Positions 15,744 to 24,851 of a DNA stretch of 38,350 nucleotides are shown here, piece by piece (the first letter of the stretch is position 1; each line of letters begins with the position of its first letter). The DNA is taken from positions 1-38,350 of the forward strand of contig WQZG01000031.1 in the NCBI GenBank assembly GCA_009780855.1, read 5' to 3'. The stretch comes from Treponema sp. Its GTDB lineage: Bacteria > Spirochaetota > Spirochaetia > Treponematales > Breznakiellaceae. Below the pieces are notes generated by a model. The model made no database searches and had not been told where the DNA came from. It saw only the letters and a list, made by a program, of their open reading frames with translations. The translations under genes and the position numbers were made by a program.

Positions 15744-17251
15744 CAGGCAAACACAACATTTTAATCATAATGAGCGACGAGCAGCGTTTTGATACCCTGT
15801 CCTGCTGCGGCAGCCCTGTTTTAAAAACGCCCAACATTGACAGTCTCGCGGCAAACGGCGTCAGGTTTACCAACTGCAATACCTCATACCCGCTTTGCTG
15901 CCCCTCCAGGGTGAGCCTGTTTACTGCGCTGCGGCCGGATAATCACGGAGTGCTGGCGAACTGGCGGCCCATGAAACCGGAGTACGCGGCTGGCAATTTA
16001 ATCAGGCAGTTTAAGAATATGGGCTACACAACCGAATATACCGGCAAGTGGCACATAACAGGAACAACGCCTGCGGAATTCGGGTTTGATTTTTATAACG
16101 CGATTCCCGCAGTTATCAATGGCTGCGACCGGGGCAGAACAATTCCGGAATATCGGGAGTATCTAAAAGAAAAAGGTTATTCACTGGATAATATTGATCT
16201 GGAAAACCTTACGCAGCAGGAACGTCAATTGCTTAAGACTCCGGGCAGGGCGCCCTGCGGAACCTCCCGCTATAAACTTGAAGATTATCTTGAGCCCTGG
16301 ATTACCGGACAATGGAAAGCGGCGATGGATAAAATAAGCGGGCCGTTTTTTTCTGTATGTTCATTTGTCGCCCCGCATTTCCCCATGGTACTGCCCGCTC
16401 CTTATGACACGATGTATAAACCGGTAGACGTAATTCTGCCGGATAATTTTTTTAAGGGTATTGATGGTAAACCCGGCAGTGTTTATAAAGAACATTTTTA
16501 TACACATTGCAAAGACCTTTCTCCTGCCGAATGGAAGCGGCTCATCGCCCATTATTGGGGCTTTTGTAAACTTATCGATGATCAAGCAGGTGAGATAATT
16601 CAGTATTTAAAACAAAGGAATCTTTACGATAACACTGTTGTATGTTTTATATCCGATCACGGAGACATGATGGGTTCCCACGGCCTTCTGGAAAAAGGCT
16701 GTCCCATGCAGTACGAAGAAATAAACCGGATTCCATTTGTTTTAAGGATACCGGATCTGAATGAATCCATTGTAAATGACGCCATGATTTCGATAACCGA
16801 TGTTCTCCCGTTAATTGCGCAGGCGGCGGATGTAAGCCTTGATACAACAGGCACTGACGCCGTTCCCATAGGCCAAAGGCAGTATATTGTTTCGCAGTCT
16901 TTTGATTTGGACATAAAGAAGGGGCCAATACCCGGAGGAATCCCAAAATACATCGAAGACATTGCGGATTTTAAAAAAATAAAAGACGGCGAAGACCGCG
17001 CGGTAATTTCGGTAAAAGATAAAAAATTCAAATATATTTTACATTCCGACGATACTGATGAATTTTATGACCTGACCGCCGACCCTGGAGAAAATATTAA
17101 CCTTGCCGGCGATTCATCGCATTGTCCTGCGTCGCATATCGAAAACATTAACAAGTACCGCAAAGCCCTCCTTGATGAAGTAAAAAACAATCCTGTTTTT
17201 TTTGGATATCTGACTGCAATTATTAATAAAAAGGGGACGGCTGCCGAATGA
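15740..17251 (+). CDS. Type I sulfatase 4 (Cys-type, TTG start)
   Basis: The 503-residue protein begins at TTG 15740, overlapping the previous stop. The only reasonable ribosome site is gggag a few bases upstream, and the first codons (MTGKHNILIIMSDEQR) match family N-termini. The formylglycine site is LCCPSRVSLFTA (Cys53, the classic C-x-P-S-R form). GKWH is at 102-105, and the second metal site is ISDHGDMMGSHGLLEKG. A long middle section (about 130-200) separates the core strands. The C-terminus has the ordinary 'EFYDLTADPGENINLAGD' strand. There is no signal peptide. Its end overlaps the UroD-like gene by 4 bases (ATGA), which ties the two products in expression. Confidence 0.95.
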   Translation: MTGKHNILIIMSDEQRFDTLSCCGSPVLKTPNIDSLAANGVRFTNCNTSYPLCCPSRVSLFTALRPDNHGVLANWRPMKPEYAAGNLIRQFKNMGYTTEYTGKWHITGTTPAEFGFDFYNAIPAVINGCDRGRTIPEYREYLKEKGYSLDNIDLENLTQQERQLLKTPGRAPCGTSRYKLEDYLEPWITGQWKAAMDKISGPFFSVCSFVAPHFPMVLPAPYDTMYKPVDVILPDNFFKGIDGKPGSVYKEHFYTHCKDLSPAEWKRLIAHYWGFCKLIDDQAGEIIQYLKQRNLYDNTVVCFISDHGDMMGSHGLLEKGCPMQYEEINRIPFVLRIPDLNESIVNDAMISITDVLPLIAQAADVSLDTTGTDAVPIGQRQYIVSQSFDLDIKKGPIPGGIPKYIEDIADFKKIKDGEDRAVISVKDKKFKYILHSDDTDEFYDLTADPGENINLAGDSSHCPASHIENINKYRKALLDEVKNNPVFFGYLTAIINKKGTAAE

Positions 17252-18294
17252 AGTTATCAGATGAGGCCAGAAGCGTTCTCAATGATGATTATTATGTTCA
17301 GAATTTTAAAAAATGGATCGGCCGGCTGACCAATCTTTTTAACGGTTCCCCCGATCCCTATCTTGATGAATATGTATTCAGCCTTAGCGGAATTACCGGC
17401 CAAAGCAAACTTGACATGTATAATCAACCTGAGGAATGGACTATCGAATGTCTGGAAGACCTTGCCCGCAGAATAGGGGAGACTGAAAATGAAAATGTTT
17501 TTGTCCCTGTCTGTTTCCATTATCCGCTTTACGGAGTTCATTTTGTTGACAAAATATTCGGCGCCAATGTTTTTTTTAAGGACGGACAGTGGTGGAGCGA
17601 TGTTTTAAAAAAACCGGTAGGTTCGCTGGAATACCCGGATCTCGAAAATAACGAAGTTTTTGGTCTTGCCAAACGCGCCTGCCTTTTTTTCCTGGAACAA
17701 GATTTGAAAGTACCTGTGTTCGGCCTGCCTACAATTGCCTGCGCACTCAACATTATTATAAATTTATACGGCGAGGAAGTACTCGCGGCCATGGTGACCG
17801 ATGGAGATGCCGTAAGGCATGACCTTAAAATTATTAACGATACATTAACCGCGATACATCAATGGCACCGCAAAACAATACCCGTGCAAAAAAGGCAGCC
17901 TGTAATACCGGCAAACCGGACCCTGCCTTATGATTACAGCCAGATTTGCGGATGCTCCACCGCGTTGATTTCCGCAGAATGTTACAATGAATATATTGCC
18001 GCTTATGACGCCGAACTTCTGGGAGTGTATCCCAATGGAGGCATGATCCATTTGTGCGGCAGCCACGCCCAGCATATAAAAACATTCCGGGAAATGAAGG
18101 AATTGCGCGCTGTTCAGATAAACGATCGGGCAAGCTGGGATATTAAAAAATATTATGACGGGTTAAGGGAAGATCAGATAATATATCTTAATCCATGCAA
18201 AGAAATGACAGCGGAAAAAGCTGTGGAAATAACCGGGGGAAACCGGCTGGCAGTCGTAGGCGATAAACATAGTGTATTTAAGAAGAAGCGTTAA
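17248..18294 (+). CDS. UroD-superfamily protein with zinc-methyltransferase signature
   Basis: The 348-residue protein is related to uroporphyrinogen decarboxylase-fold enzymes. It carries GGMIHLCGSHAQHI with His268-x-Cys270, then LNPC with Cys317. The HxC...C set matches the zinc ligands of corrinoid-linked methyltransferases MtaA/MtbA and is not a feature of haem-pathway UroD, so a methyl-transfer role is more likely than decarboxylation. The start overlaps sulfatase 4 by 4 bases. Lying among sulfatases, it might remove or transfer methyl groups of O-methylated sugars, but no corrinoid protein or activating enzyme is encoded in the window. UroD-like proteins of unknown role in sugar gene clusters are the conservative alternative. 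Confidence 0.75.
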   Translation: MKLSDEARSVLNDDYYVQNFKKWIGRLTNLFNGSPDPYLDEYVFSLSGITGQSKLDMYNQPEEWTIECLEDLARRIGETENENVFVPVCFHYPLYGVHFVDKIFGANVFFKDGQWWSDVLKKPVGSLEYPDLENNEVFGLAKRACLFFLEQDLKVPVFGLPTIACALNIIINLYGEEVLAAMVTDGDAVRHDLKIINDTLTAIHQWHRKTIPVQKRQPVIPANRTLPYDYSQICGCSTALISAECYNEYIAAYDAELLGVYPNGGMIHLCGSHAQHIKTFREMKELRAVQINDRASWDIKKYYDGLREDQIIYLNPCKEMTAEKAVEITGGNRLAVVGDKHSVFKKKR

Positions 18295-18327
18295 TAAAAA
18301 GCTGTAATTAAGATAAGGAGGTGTATT

Positions 18328-19884
18328 TTGTCAAATTCCAATTTGTCACATTCCAGTTTGCCGCGGCCCAATATAGTTTTGATTCTGGTCGATGATATGG
18401 GATATTCGGATCTTGGCTGTTTTGGCAGCGAGATAAACACTCCCAATATAAACGCCCTTGCCTCAGGCGGGCAGGCGCATACCAATTTTTACAATATAGC
18501 ACGCTGCTGTCCTTCGCGGGCCTGTCTTATGACAGGGCTTTTCCCGCACCAGGCAGGTATTGGGCACATGACAAATCCGCCGATGGATAAAGCCGGTTTT
18601 GACAGGCAGCTTTTTGGCTACCGGGGATTCTTAAACCATAACTGCGTAACAAACGCCGAAGCTCTGCGCGACAGCGGGTATCATACCTATATCTCCGGCA
18701 AATGGCACCTTGGGCAGCACGAGTACGATCAGCTTCCCAACGAAAGGGGATTTGAGAGATTCTACGGAATTCTGGCAGGCGCTACAAATTATTTTAAACC
18801 CTCTGGCCCGCAGCGCCTTTCGCTTAATCATGATCATATCGGATGCGATGAACCTTCATACTATACTACAGACGCGTTTACCGATTACGGCATAAAATTT
18901 ATCCGGGAAAAAAACGATGACAATCCTTTCTTTTTATACCTCGCCTTTAACGCCCCTCACTGGCCGCTGCAGGCGCCGGAGGAAATCGTAAAAAAATACC
19001 GCGGCAAATATTTGTGCGGCTGGGATGAACTGCGCAGACAGCGCCGTCAAAAAATGATCGAATTGGGTATAATCTCAAAAGATTGCCCCCTGTCTCCGCG
19101 CGATCCGGAAGTAAGGGCCTGGGACGATCTTGATAAAGAAAAAAAGGACGAAATGGATCTGCGTATGGCAGTTTACGCCGCGCAGATCGAAAGAATGGAC
19201 TGGAATGTAGGGCGGCTGGTCAAATTCCTTAAAGAAAAAAATTCTTTTGATAATACCTTGATCCTTTTCCTGTCCGACAACGGCGCGTGCGCGGAAGGCG
19301 GTGAGCTTGGAGCCGGCGCAAAAGAATTGATCAATCAGGCAGATTTAGGCAGGGAGCACGGTCTGATGATCTCCTACGGCCGCGCCTGGGCCAACGCGTC
19401 CAATACGCCTTTCAGGATGTTCAAGCATTATGTGCATGAGGGCGGAATTGCCACGCCGCTAATTGCCCATTGGCCGGACGGCATCAAATATCACGGTCTT
19501 GTCAGGGAAACCGGCCATCTCATCGACATTATGCCTACAATTCTGGAAGTTTCCGGGGCAAATTATCCTGCAAAATACCACGGGAATCAAATCCCGCCGC
19601 TTGAGGGATTAAGTCTTGGGCCTCTTTTCCAAACTGGTGTACGCAATATTGACCGTTATCTTTTTTGGGAACATGAAGAAAACTGCAGCGCCCGGCACGG
19701 ACAGTACAAGGCTCTGCATAAATACGACACAGGCCTTTGGGAATTATATAATCTGGACGATGACCCCTGTGAACTCAATAATATCGCCGCCTCTTTTCCC
19801 GATATTATACAGGATCTTGGCAGCCGCTGGTACGGCTGGGCCCAAACCCATAATGTCTTGCCCAAGTGGCGTGATTATAAATAA
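18328..19884 (+). CDS. Type I sulfatase 5 (arylsulfatase-A-like, TTG start)
   Basis: The 518-residue protein starts at TTG 18328, four bases after a near-perfect aaggaggtg ribosome site. It differs from the other six. The N-terminus has VDDMGYSDLGCFG, the formylglycine site is RCCPSRACLMTG (Cys60), GKWHLG starts at 124, and the second metal site reads LSDNGACAEGG, with Asn in place of His. That is the AtsA/arylsulfatase-A pattern. A further mark is HEGGIATPLIAHWP. The expected length for this branch is 500-560, so it is complete. Many members of this branch are secreted, yet no signal peptide is visible here, in line with the cytoplasmic pattern of the operon. Confidence 0.95.
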   Translation: MSNSNLSHSSLPRPNIVLILVDDMGYSDLGCFGSEINTPNINALASGGQAHTNFYNIARCCPSRACLMTGLFPHQAGIGHMTNPPMDKAGFDRQLFGYRGFLNHNCVTNAEALRDSGYHTYISGKWHLGQHEYDQLPNERGFERFYGILAGATNYFKPSGPQRLSLNHDHIGCDEPSYYTTDAFTDYGIKFIREKNDDNPFFLYLAFNAPHWPLQAPEEIVKKYRGKYLCGWDELRRQRRQKMIELGIISKDCPLSPRDPEVRAWDDLDKEKKDEMDLRMAVYAAQIERMDWNVGRLVKFLKEKNSFDNTLILFLSDNGACAEGGELGAGAKELINQADLGREHGLMISYGRAWANASNTPFRMFKHYVHEGGIATPLIAHWPDGIKYHGLVRETGHLIDIMPTILEVSGANYPAKYHGNQIPPLEGLSLGPLFQTGVRNIDRYLFWEHEENCSARHGQYKALHKYDTGLWELYNLDDDPCELNNIAASFPDIIQDLGSRWYGWAQTHNVLPKWRDYK

Positions 19885-19896
19885 CAGGAAGCCAAT

Positions 19897-21339
19897 ATGC
19901 AAAAACCCAATTTGATCTATGTCTTCGCCGATCAGCTCCGTTATTCAAGCTGCGGTTATACAGGAGACGCTGCCGCTAAAACGCCGTGCATCGACAGGTT
20001 CAGGAGGGAGAGCTTTGACCTGTGCAACGCCGTATCCGGCCATCCGGTCTGCGCTCCGTACAGGGCAAGTCTGTTTACAGGTAAATACACGACAAGCACC
20101 GGCATGGTGATTAACGAGATCCGCCTCAACCCAGGGCATCACAAACACTGCTTTGCGCATATATTAAACGAAGGCGGTTACGAGAGCGCCTATATCGGCA
20201 AGTGGCATATGTGGGCCGCGCAGCTTGGCAATCATTATGATCCGGCAAATTCATTTGTTCCGCCCGGCCCGGACCGTCTTGGCTTTGACGGATACTTCGC
20301 CCACTATAATTTTCATCATAATTACTACGGCGCGGCCGCATATTACCACCTTGATACTCCGAAAAAAATTTATGCAAAAGGTTATGAACCGGATGTTCAG
20401 ACTGATATGGCAATCGCGCAGCTTGAAAGGCTCTCCGCCGCCAAAAAGCCCTTTGCCCTTTTCCTTTCTCTTGGCACGCCCCATGATCCCTGGGTTCACG
20501 AGAACGTACCCGGCAAATACCTGGAACTGTTTAACAATATTGTTTTTAACCTTCCCAAAAACTACCTGCCGCAAAACGATCCCTACGCGGATAACTGGGC
20601 CAAATTAAACGAAAAGGAACGCAGGGACTTGCTGTCATGGATACGCGTTTATTACGCGATGACCGCCAACCTTGATTACAACATCGGCCGGCTCATGGAC
20701 GAAATCAAAAGACTAAAGCTTTACGACAATTCAATAATTTTATTTACATCTGATCACGGCGAGCTGTTCGGCGCGCACGGCCGCAGGGCAAAAAACATTT
20801 TCTACGAAGAAGCGGTTCGGGTTCCCTTCCTTGTCAGGTATAACGGCGTTCTTGAAGAAGGCGGCGCTTCCGATGTCTGTCTCAATACCGTTGATATAAT
20901 GCCGACTCTTTTGTCGATGATGGATTTACCGGTACCTGCCGAATCTGAGGGCGCCGATCTGAGCGGCGCTATAATGCGCAAACCGGGCGCTGCAGCACCC
21001 GGCGCAGCAGAACCTGACGGCGCGCTTATGATGGGCACCGGAGCCACCGCAATATTCGAAGACGGCTACGAGTGGCGCGCCTGGCGCACCAAACAGTATA
21101 CCTATGCCCAATATCTTTCTGACAAATCCGAATTATTGTTTGACAATAAAAACGATCCGTATCAGATTAAAAACCTGGCAAATGACCCGGCCTTTGCCAG
21201 ATTAAAAACAGGGCTGCGAAAGGCCATGCTCGCCAAAATGGAAAGCATCGGGGATACTTTTGAAACATGCTGCTGGTACGAAAAAAACTGGACCAAAGAC
21301 AGGATTATTGAAAGGACGGCTGCCAATGACAGAGAATGA
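19897..21339 (+). CDS. Type I sulfatase 6 (Cys-type, cytoplasmic)
   Basis: The 480-residue sulfatase starts at ATG 19897 behind aggaag, 12 bases after sulfatase 5. The formylglycine site VCAPYRASLFTG (Cys52) has Tyr where Ser or Ala is usual. The first metal site is FADQLRYS, GKWH is at 101-104, and the second metal site is TSDHGELFGAHGRRAKN. An Ala/Gly/Pro-rich stretch near 353-370 (PGAAAPGAAEPDGALM) looks like a flexible loop. The C-terminus is basic and aromatic. The gene overlaps the next importer by 14 bases. No signal peptide. Confidence 0.95.
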   Translation: MQKPNLIYVFADQLRYSSCGYTGDAAAKTPCIDRFRRESFDLCNAVSGHPVCAPYRASLFTGKYTTSTGMVINEIRLNPGHHKHCFAHILNEGGYESAYIGKWHMWAAQLGNHYDPANSFVPPGPDRLGFDGYFAHYNFHHNYYGAAAYYHLDTPKKIYAKGYEPDVQTDMAIAQLERLSAAKKPFALFLSLGTPHDPWVHENVPGKYLELFNNIVFNLPKNYLPQNDPYADNWAKLNEKERRDLLSWIRVYYAMTANLDYNIGRLMDEIKRLKLYDNSIILFTSDHGELFGAHGRRAKNIFYEEAVRVPFLVRYNGVLEEGGASDVCLNTVDIMPTLLSMMDLPVPAESEGADLSGAIMRKPGAAAPGAAEPDGALMMGTGATAIFEDGYEWRAWRTKQYTYAQYLSDKSELLFDNKNDPYQIKNLANDPAFARLKTGLRKAMLAKMESIGDTFETCCWYEKNWTKDRIIERTAANDRE

Positions 21340-22249
21340 ATCTTTTTTTCAGCGATGGGTAATAAATTACCGGAATAATAAATATATCTACCTGATGCTT
21401 ATCCCTGTGGTAGGTTTTTATGTAATTTTCCATTACATACCCATGGGCGGCGCAGTTATTGCGTTCCAGGATTATAAACCTGCCCTGGGCTTTTTAAAAA
21501 GCCAATGGATAGGCCTAAGGAATTTTATGGATTTTTTCAGCGGTCCGTATGTATTGCGCCTGATCAGAAATACAATACTGCTCAATGTTTACCAGATAAT
21601 TTTTGGTTTTCCCGCGCCCATAATCCTTGCGCTGTTTATTAACGAAATAAACCATAAATACTATAAAAAAGCGGTACAAACCATCAGTTATATGCCGCAT
21701 TTTATTTCATTGGTTGTCATTTGCGGTTTGCTCCAGACCTTTTGCCGCACCGACGGTATTTTTAACGATTTTTTGGCTATGTTCGGAGTTGAGCGTTCAA
21801 ATCTGCTGGCCAGGGAAGAACTGTTCAGGACCATTTTTACAGCCAGCGGCGTATGGCAGACGATTGGGTGGGGCAGCATTATTTATCTTGCAACGCTGAG
21901 TACTGTTGACCTGAGCCTTTACGAAGCAGCTTCCATTGACGGGGCTACCCGGATTCAGCGCATGATCCATATTTCATTTCCAAGCCTTGTACCTGTTATT
22001 ATAGTCCAGCTTATTATGCGCCTGGGAAATATTCTGACCCAGGGATTTGAAAAAATTATTCTTCTTTACAGTCCGCTTATTTATGATACATCTGATGTTA
22101 TTTCTTCCTATGTTTACCGGCGCGGGCTTATTCAGATGGATTACAGTTTTGGTTCCGCTGTAGGAATTTTTAATTCAATTGTAAACCTTACTATTCTGGT
22201 TCTTGCGAATCAAATAGCCAGAAGAACCATTAATGAAAGTCTCTGGTAA
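21326..22249 (+). CDS. Sugar ABC transporter permease, LplB-type (importer 2)
   Basis: The 307-residue six-helix CUT1 permease is very similar to the importer-1 LplB. Shared blocks are 'YIPMGGAVIAFQDYKP', 'VQTISYMPHFISLV', 'TIGWGSIIYLATLS', the EAA loop EAASIDGATRIQRMIHISFP, and the ESLW terminus. ATG 21326 is chosen because it has aaagga upstream and aligns with the paralogue. The longer frame from 21260 lies inside the sulfatase gene. The start overlaps sulfatase 6 by 14 bases, so transporter and sulfatase are coupled. It lacks a linked ATPase, as does importer 1. Confidence 0.95.
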   Translation: MTENESFFQRWVINYRNNKYIYLMLIPVVGFYVIFHYIPMGGAVIAFQDYKPALGFLKSQWIGLRNFMDFFSGPYVLRLIRNTILLNVYQIIFGFPAPIILALFINEINHKYYKKAVQTISYMPHFISLVVICGLLQTFCRTDGIFNDFLAMFGVERSNLLAREELFRTIFTASGVWQTIGWGSIIYLATLSTVDLSLYEAASIDGATRIQRMIHISFPSLVPVIIVQLIMRLGNILTQGFEKIILLYSPLIYDTSDVISSYVYRRGLIQMDYSFGSAVGIFNSIVNLTILVLANQIARRTINESLW

Positions 22250-22278
22250 GAAGAAGCGGTAGTAAAAAGGAGTATTGC

Positions 22279-23154
22279 GTGACTGAAAAGTTAACAGGCG
22301 GCGACAGGATTTTTATAGTTTTTATATATGTAATTACCGGGTTCCTGGCCCTGATATGTCTGTATCCGATGATTCATGTTTTCTTTGCTTCCATAAGCGA
22401 TCCGTTAAAACTTATGGTTCATACCGGCGTACTGCTTAAACCTCAGGGAATTTCGCTCAAGGGATACCAGATAGTTTTTAGCAACAGGAATATTTATACA
22501 GGTTATTTCAATACCATTTATTATGTAATAATCGGGACGCTGGTAAACATGCTGTGTTCCAGTCTGGGCGCTTATGCACTTTCCCGTCCCAATTATATGT
22601 TCAAGCGTACCATTACTGTCGGTATAGTCTTTACCATGTATTTTTCCGGAGGCTTAATACCCAGTTACCTTCTGGTCCGTGCTCTTGGCCTTTACAATTC
22701 CCGGTTAGCCATAGTACTTCCGGGCGCCATTGCCACATGGAACCTCATTGTGATGAAGACAAGCTTCCAGGCAATTCCCAACAGTCTTGGTGAATCCGCC
22801 AAAATTGACGGGGCAAACGATTTGGTAATCCTGTTCAGAATATTCCTACCTGTCGCCAAAGCCACAATGGCTGTAATGGCGCTTTTTTACGCTGTAGGCC
22901 ACTGGAACTCCTGGTTTAACGCGATGATTTATATACAGGACAGGGGCAAGTACCCGCTTTCTCTTTTTTTAAGGGAAATCTTAATCGCCAACTCGGTATC
23001 CGGAAACGTAAATCCGGACGCCAATGTTTTCTTTCTGGATGAAATAATAAAATACGCAACCATAATTATTTCTACAGTGCCGATTTTGGTCGCGTATCCG
23101 TTTGCGCAGCGTTATTTTATGACCGGCGTTATGCTTGGTTCGCTTAAGGAATAG
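22279..23154 (+). CDS. Sugar ABC transporter permease, YtcP-type (importer 2)
   Basis: The 291-residue six-helix CUT1 permease starts at GTG 22279 behind aaaagga. It parallels the importer-1 YtcP: ICLYPMIHV, FTMYFSGGLIPSYLLVR, EAA-loop ESAKIDGANDLVILFRIFLP, and C-terminus 'TGVMLGSLKE'. It forms the transmembrane heterodimer with the gene 29 bases upstream. The duplication of the LplB-YtcP-binding protein order suggests a tandem duplication of the module, with other genes now in between. Confidence 0.95.
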   Translation: MTEKLTGGDRIFIVFIYVITGFLALICLYPMIHVFFASISDPLKLMVHTGVLLKPQGISLKGYQIVFSNRNIYTGYFNTIYYVIIGTLVNMLCSSLGAYALSRPNYMFKRTITVGIVFTMYFSGGLIPSYLLVRALGLYNSRLAIVLPGAIATWNLIVMKTSFQAIPNSLGESAKIDGANDLVILFRIFLPVAKATMAVMALFYAVGHWNSWFNAMIYIQDRGKYPLSLFLREILIANSVSGNVNPDANVFFLDEIIKYATIIISTVPILVAYPFAQRYFMTGVMLGSLKE

Positions 23155-23163
23155 GCTTTATTG

Positions 23164-23178
23164 GGAAACGTTGTTTCC
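23164..23178 (+). promoter_or_regulatory. Inverted repeat between permease and binding-protein genes
   Basis: ggaaac-gtt-gtttcc, a perfect 6-base-arm repeat, directly follows the YtcP stop and is followed by a T-rich run (tgtttatattttta). It could fold as a weak intrinsic terminator or processing hairpin that sets binding-protein mRNA level, or be an operator for a dimeric repressor. The binding-protein gene starts 65 bases downstream with its own good ribosome site. Confidence 0.5.
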
Positions 23179-23242
23179 TGTTTATATTTTTATGCGGTCC
23201 GTCAATTCTAAAGGCGGAATAAACCGTGTTATAGGAGTTTTT

Positions 23243-24838
23243 ATGAAGAGAATTGGTTTAGTGTTGATGCTGCTTCTTGCGGCGTCAATGATTTTTGCTT
23301 CGGGCGGAGCCCAAAGTGCAGGCGGTTCAACCGCAGCGTCACGGCCGGCAGGGATGACAGCTTCCGGTTATCCCATTACTACTGACGGTTCGATTACCCT
23401 GCGTTATTGGACTATTTTGAATGCGGCTGCTTCGAAGTTTATTCAATCCTATGCTGAAAATACAGCTTACCAGGAAATGGAAAAACGCACTGGTATAAAG
23501 ATTCAATGGATTCATCCGGCTTCCGGAATGGAACGTGAGCAGTTCAATCTGCTTATGGCGTCAGGTGATCTGCCCGACATAATCGCATGCGCAGACTACT
23601 ACAAAGGCGGCGAGTTCCAGGGGCTTTATGACGGTCTGTTCACGGATTTGACAAACCTTATTCCGCAGTATGCTCCGGACTATATGAAGTTCATTAAGGA
23701 TGATCCGGAATTCTACAGGGAAGTAAGCGATGACGCAGGAAAAATTTGCGCTGTCTACGCGTATAAGCCGATGGGAGACCCGCCCTTTACAAGAGTAGTT
23801 CTGCGGCAGGATATATTGGACCAAATCAATTCTGATATTCCCAAATTAATATCTGATTATGACGCGATGTTCCCAAAAATGGCCGCGGCCGGCATTGTGC
23901 CCTTTATGCCTTCGCGCAACGGTTACATAAAAATGTTTGTCGGCGCTTTTGACGTGATTCCCGGCCTTTACAAGGACTTAAGCGGGAAACTGCAGTTTGG
24001 GCAGGTGCAGCCGGGATTCAGGCAATACCTCGAAATGATGAACCGCTGGTATGCCGCCGGTTATATTTCCAAGGATTTTACCAGCCTTGATGTTAACCAG
24101 GCTAACGCGCTATTTGATGCCCGCAAAATCGGCATGCAGATCGGCCCCATCGTTGCCAATTACAACCGCGGTGATACTTTGGGTTATAAAGTTACATCTG
24201 CTCCCTATCCGCGCGTAACTCCCGGACAGCAGCTCCACCACAATGACGTAGACATATGGCCGCTGACAGGCAAGGATACCCGCATGGCAGTCATTGCCTC
24301 CAGCAGCAAGAATCAGGAAGCCGCCCTCCGCTGGCTTAACTACGGCTGGACCCCGGACGGCATTGATCTGATGAACTGGGGAGTTGAAGGGCTTAACTAC
24401 AATGTCATTGACGGTAAAAAAGTTTATAATGACCTGATGCTTCATAATCCAAAATTCGGTACAGAAGAGGCAAGCTATATTTATAAAATGCATTTTGCAC
24501 CCAAGTATGTTATTCTGGATACAATATGCCATGCGAATCTGCTGATCAGCCCCGCTTCTCTGGCCTCGCGTTTCCTCTGGGCAGATGATCCCAATGTTGA
24601 TACAGTCCTGAATATTCCGCCCTATCAGCTCAATATGTCGGAACAGAATCTGCGCACCAAAGTTCTGTCAGAAATTAACACCTATGTTGATGAAATGACC
24701 CTTAAGTTTATCACCGGCGCAGAACCTCTAAGCCGCTGGGACGCTTATGTGGCGACAGTCAATACGATGGGGCTGCCCGATCTTTTAAAGTCAGAGCAGA
24801 CCGCGTATGACAGGTATCTTACCAAGACGATGAAATAA
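23243..24838 (+). CDS. Extracellular sugar-binding protein (LplA-type, importer 2)
   Basis: The 531-residue binding protein starts at ATG 23243 (ataggag upstream). The frame is open to 23135 but the upstream part overlaps the permease. The signal peptide has KR and a leucine-rich core ending MIFA/SGG, then a Ser/Ala/Gly linker. Landmarks are LMASGDLPDII, 'GFRQYLEMMNRWYAAGYISK' and 'APYPRVTPGQQ'. Together with 'TYVDEMTLKFITGAEPLSRW' near the C-terminus they show clear paralogy with the importer-1 protein. It supplies ligand to importer 2. Divergence between the two, mainly in the loops around the cleft, suggests related but different oligosaccharides. Confidence 0.94.
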   Translation: MKRIGLVLMLLLAASMIFASGGAQSAGGSTAASRPAGMTASGYPITTDGSITLRYWTILNAAASKFIQSYAENTAYQEMEKRTGIKIQWIHPASGMEREQFNLLMASGDLPDIIACADYYKGGEFQGLYDGLFTDLTNLIPQYAPDYMKFIKDDPEFYREVSDDAGKICAVYAYKPMGDPPFTRVVLRQDILDQINSDIPKLISDYDAMFPKMAAAGIVPFMPSRNGYIKMFVGAFDVIPGLYKDLSGKLQFGQVQPGFRQYLEMMNRWYAAGYISKDFTSLDVNQANALFDARKIGMQIGPIVANYNRGDTLGYKVTSAPYPRVTPGQQLHHNDVDIWPLTGKDTRMAVIASSSKNQEAALRWLNYGWTPDGIDLMNWGVEGLNYNVIDGKKVYNDLMLHNPKFGTEEASYIYKMHFAPKYVILDTICHANLLISPASLASRFLWADDPNVDTVLNIPPYQLNMSEQNLRTKVLSEINTYVDEMTLKFITGAEPLSRWDAYVATVNTMGLPDLLKSEQTAYDRYLTKTMK

Positions 24839-24851
24839 TAGGAGAATTAAA

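Noticed and set aside
17248..18294. Haem-biosynthesis uroporphyrinogen decarboxylase
   Set aside because: It carries the HxC...C zinc set of methyltransferases, sits in a sulfatase operon, and no other haem gene is nearby.
23135..23242. N-terminal extension of binding protein 2
   Set aside because: It overlaps the permease end and the hairpin; the typical signal peptide starts at ATG 23243 behind ataggag.
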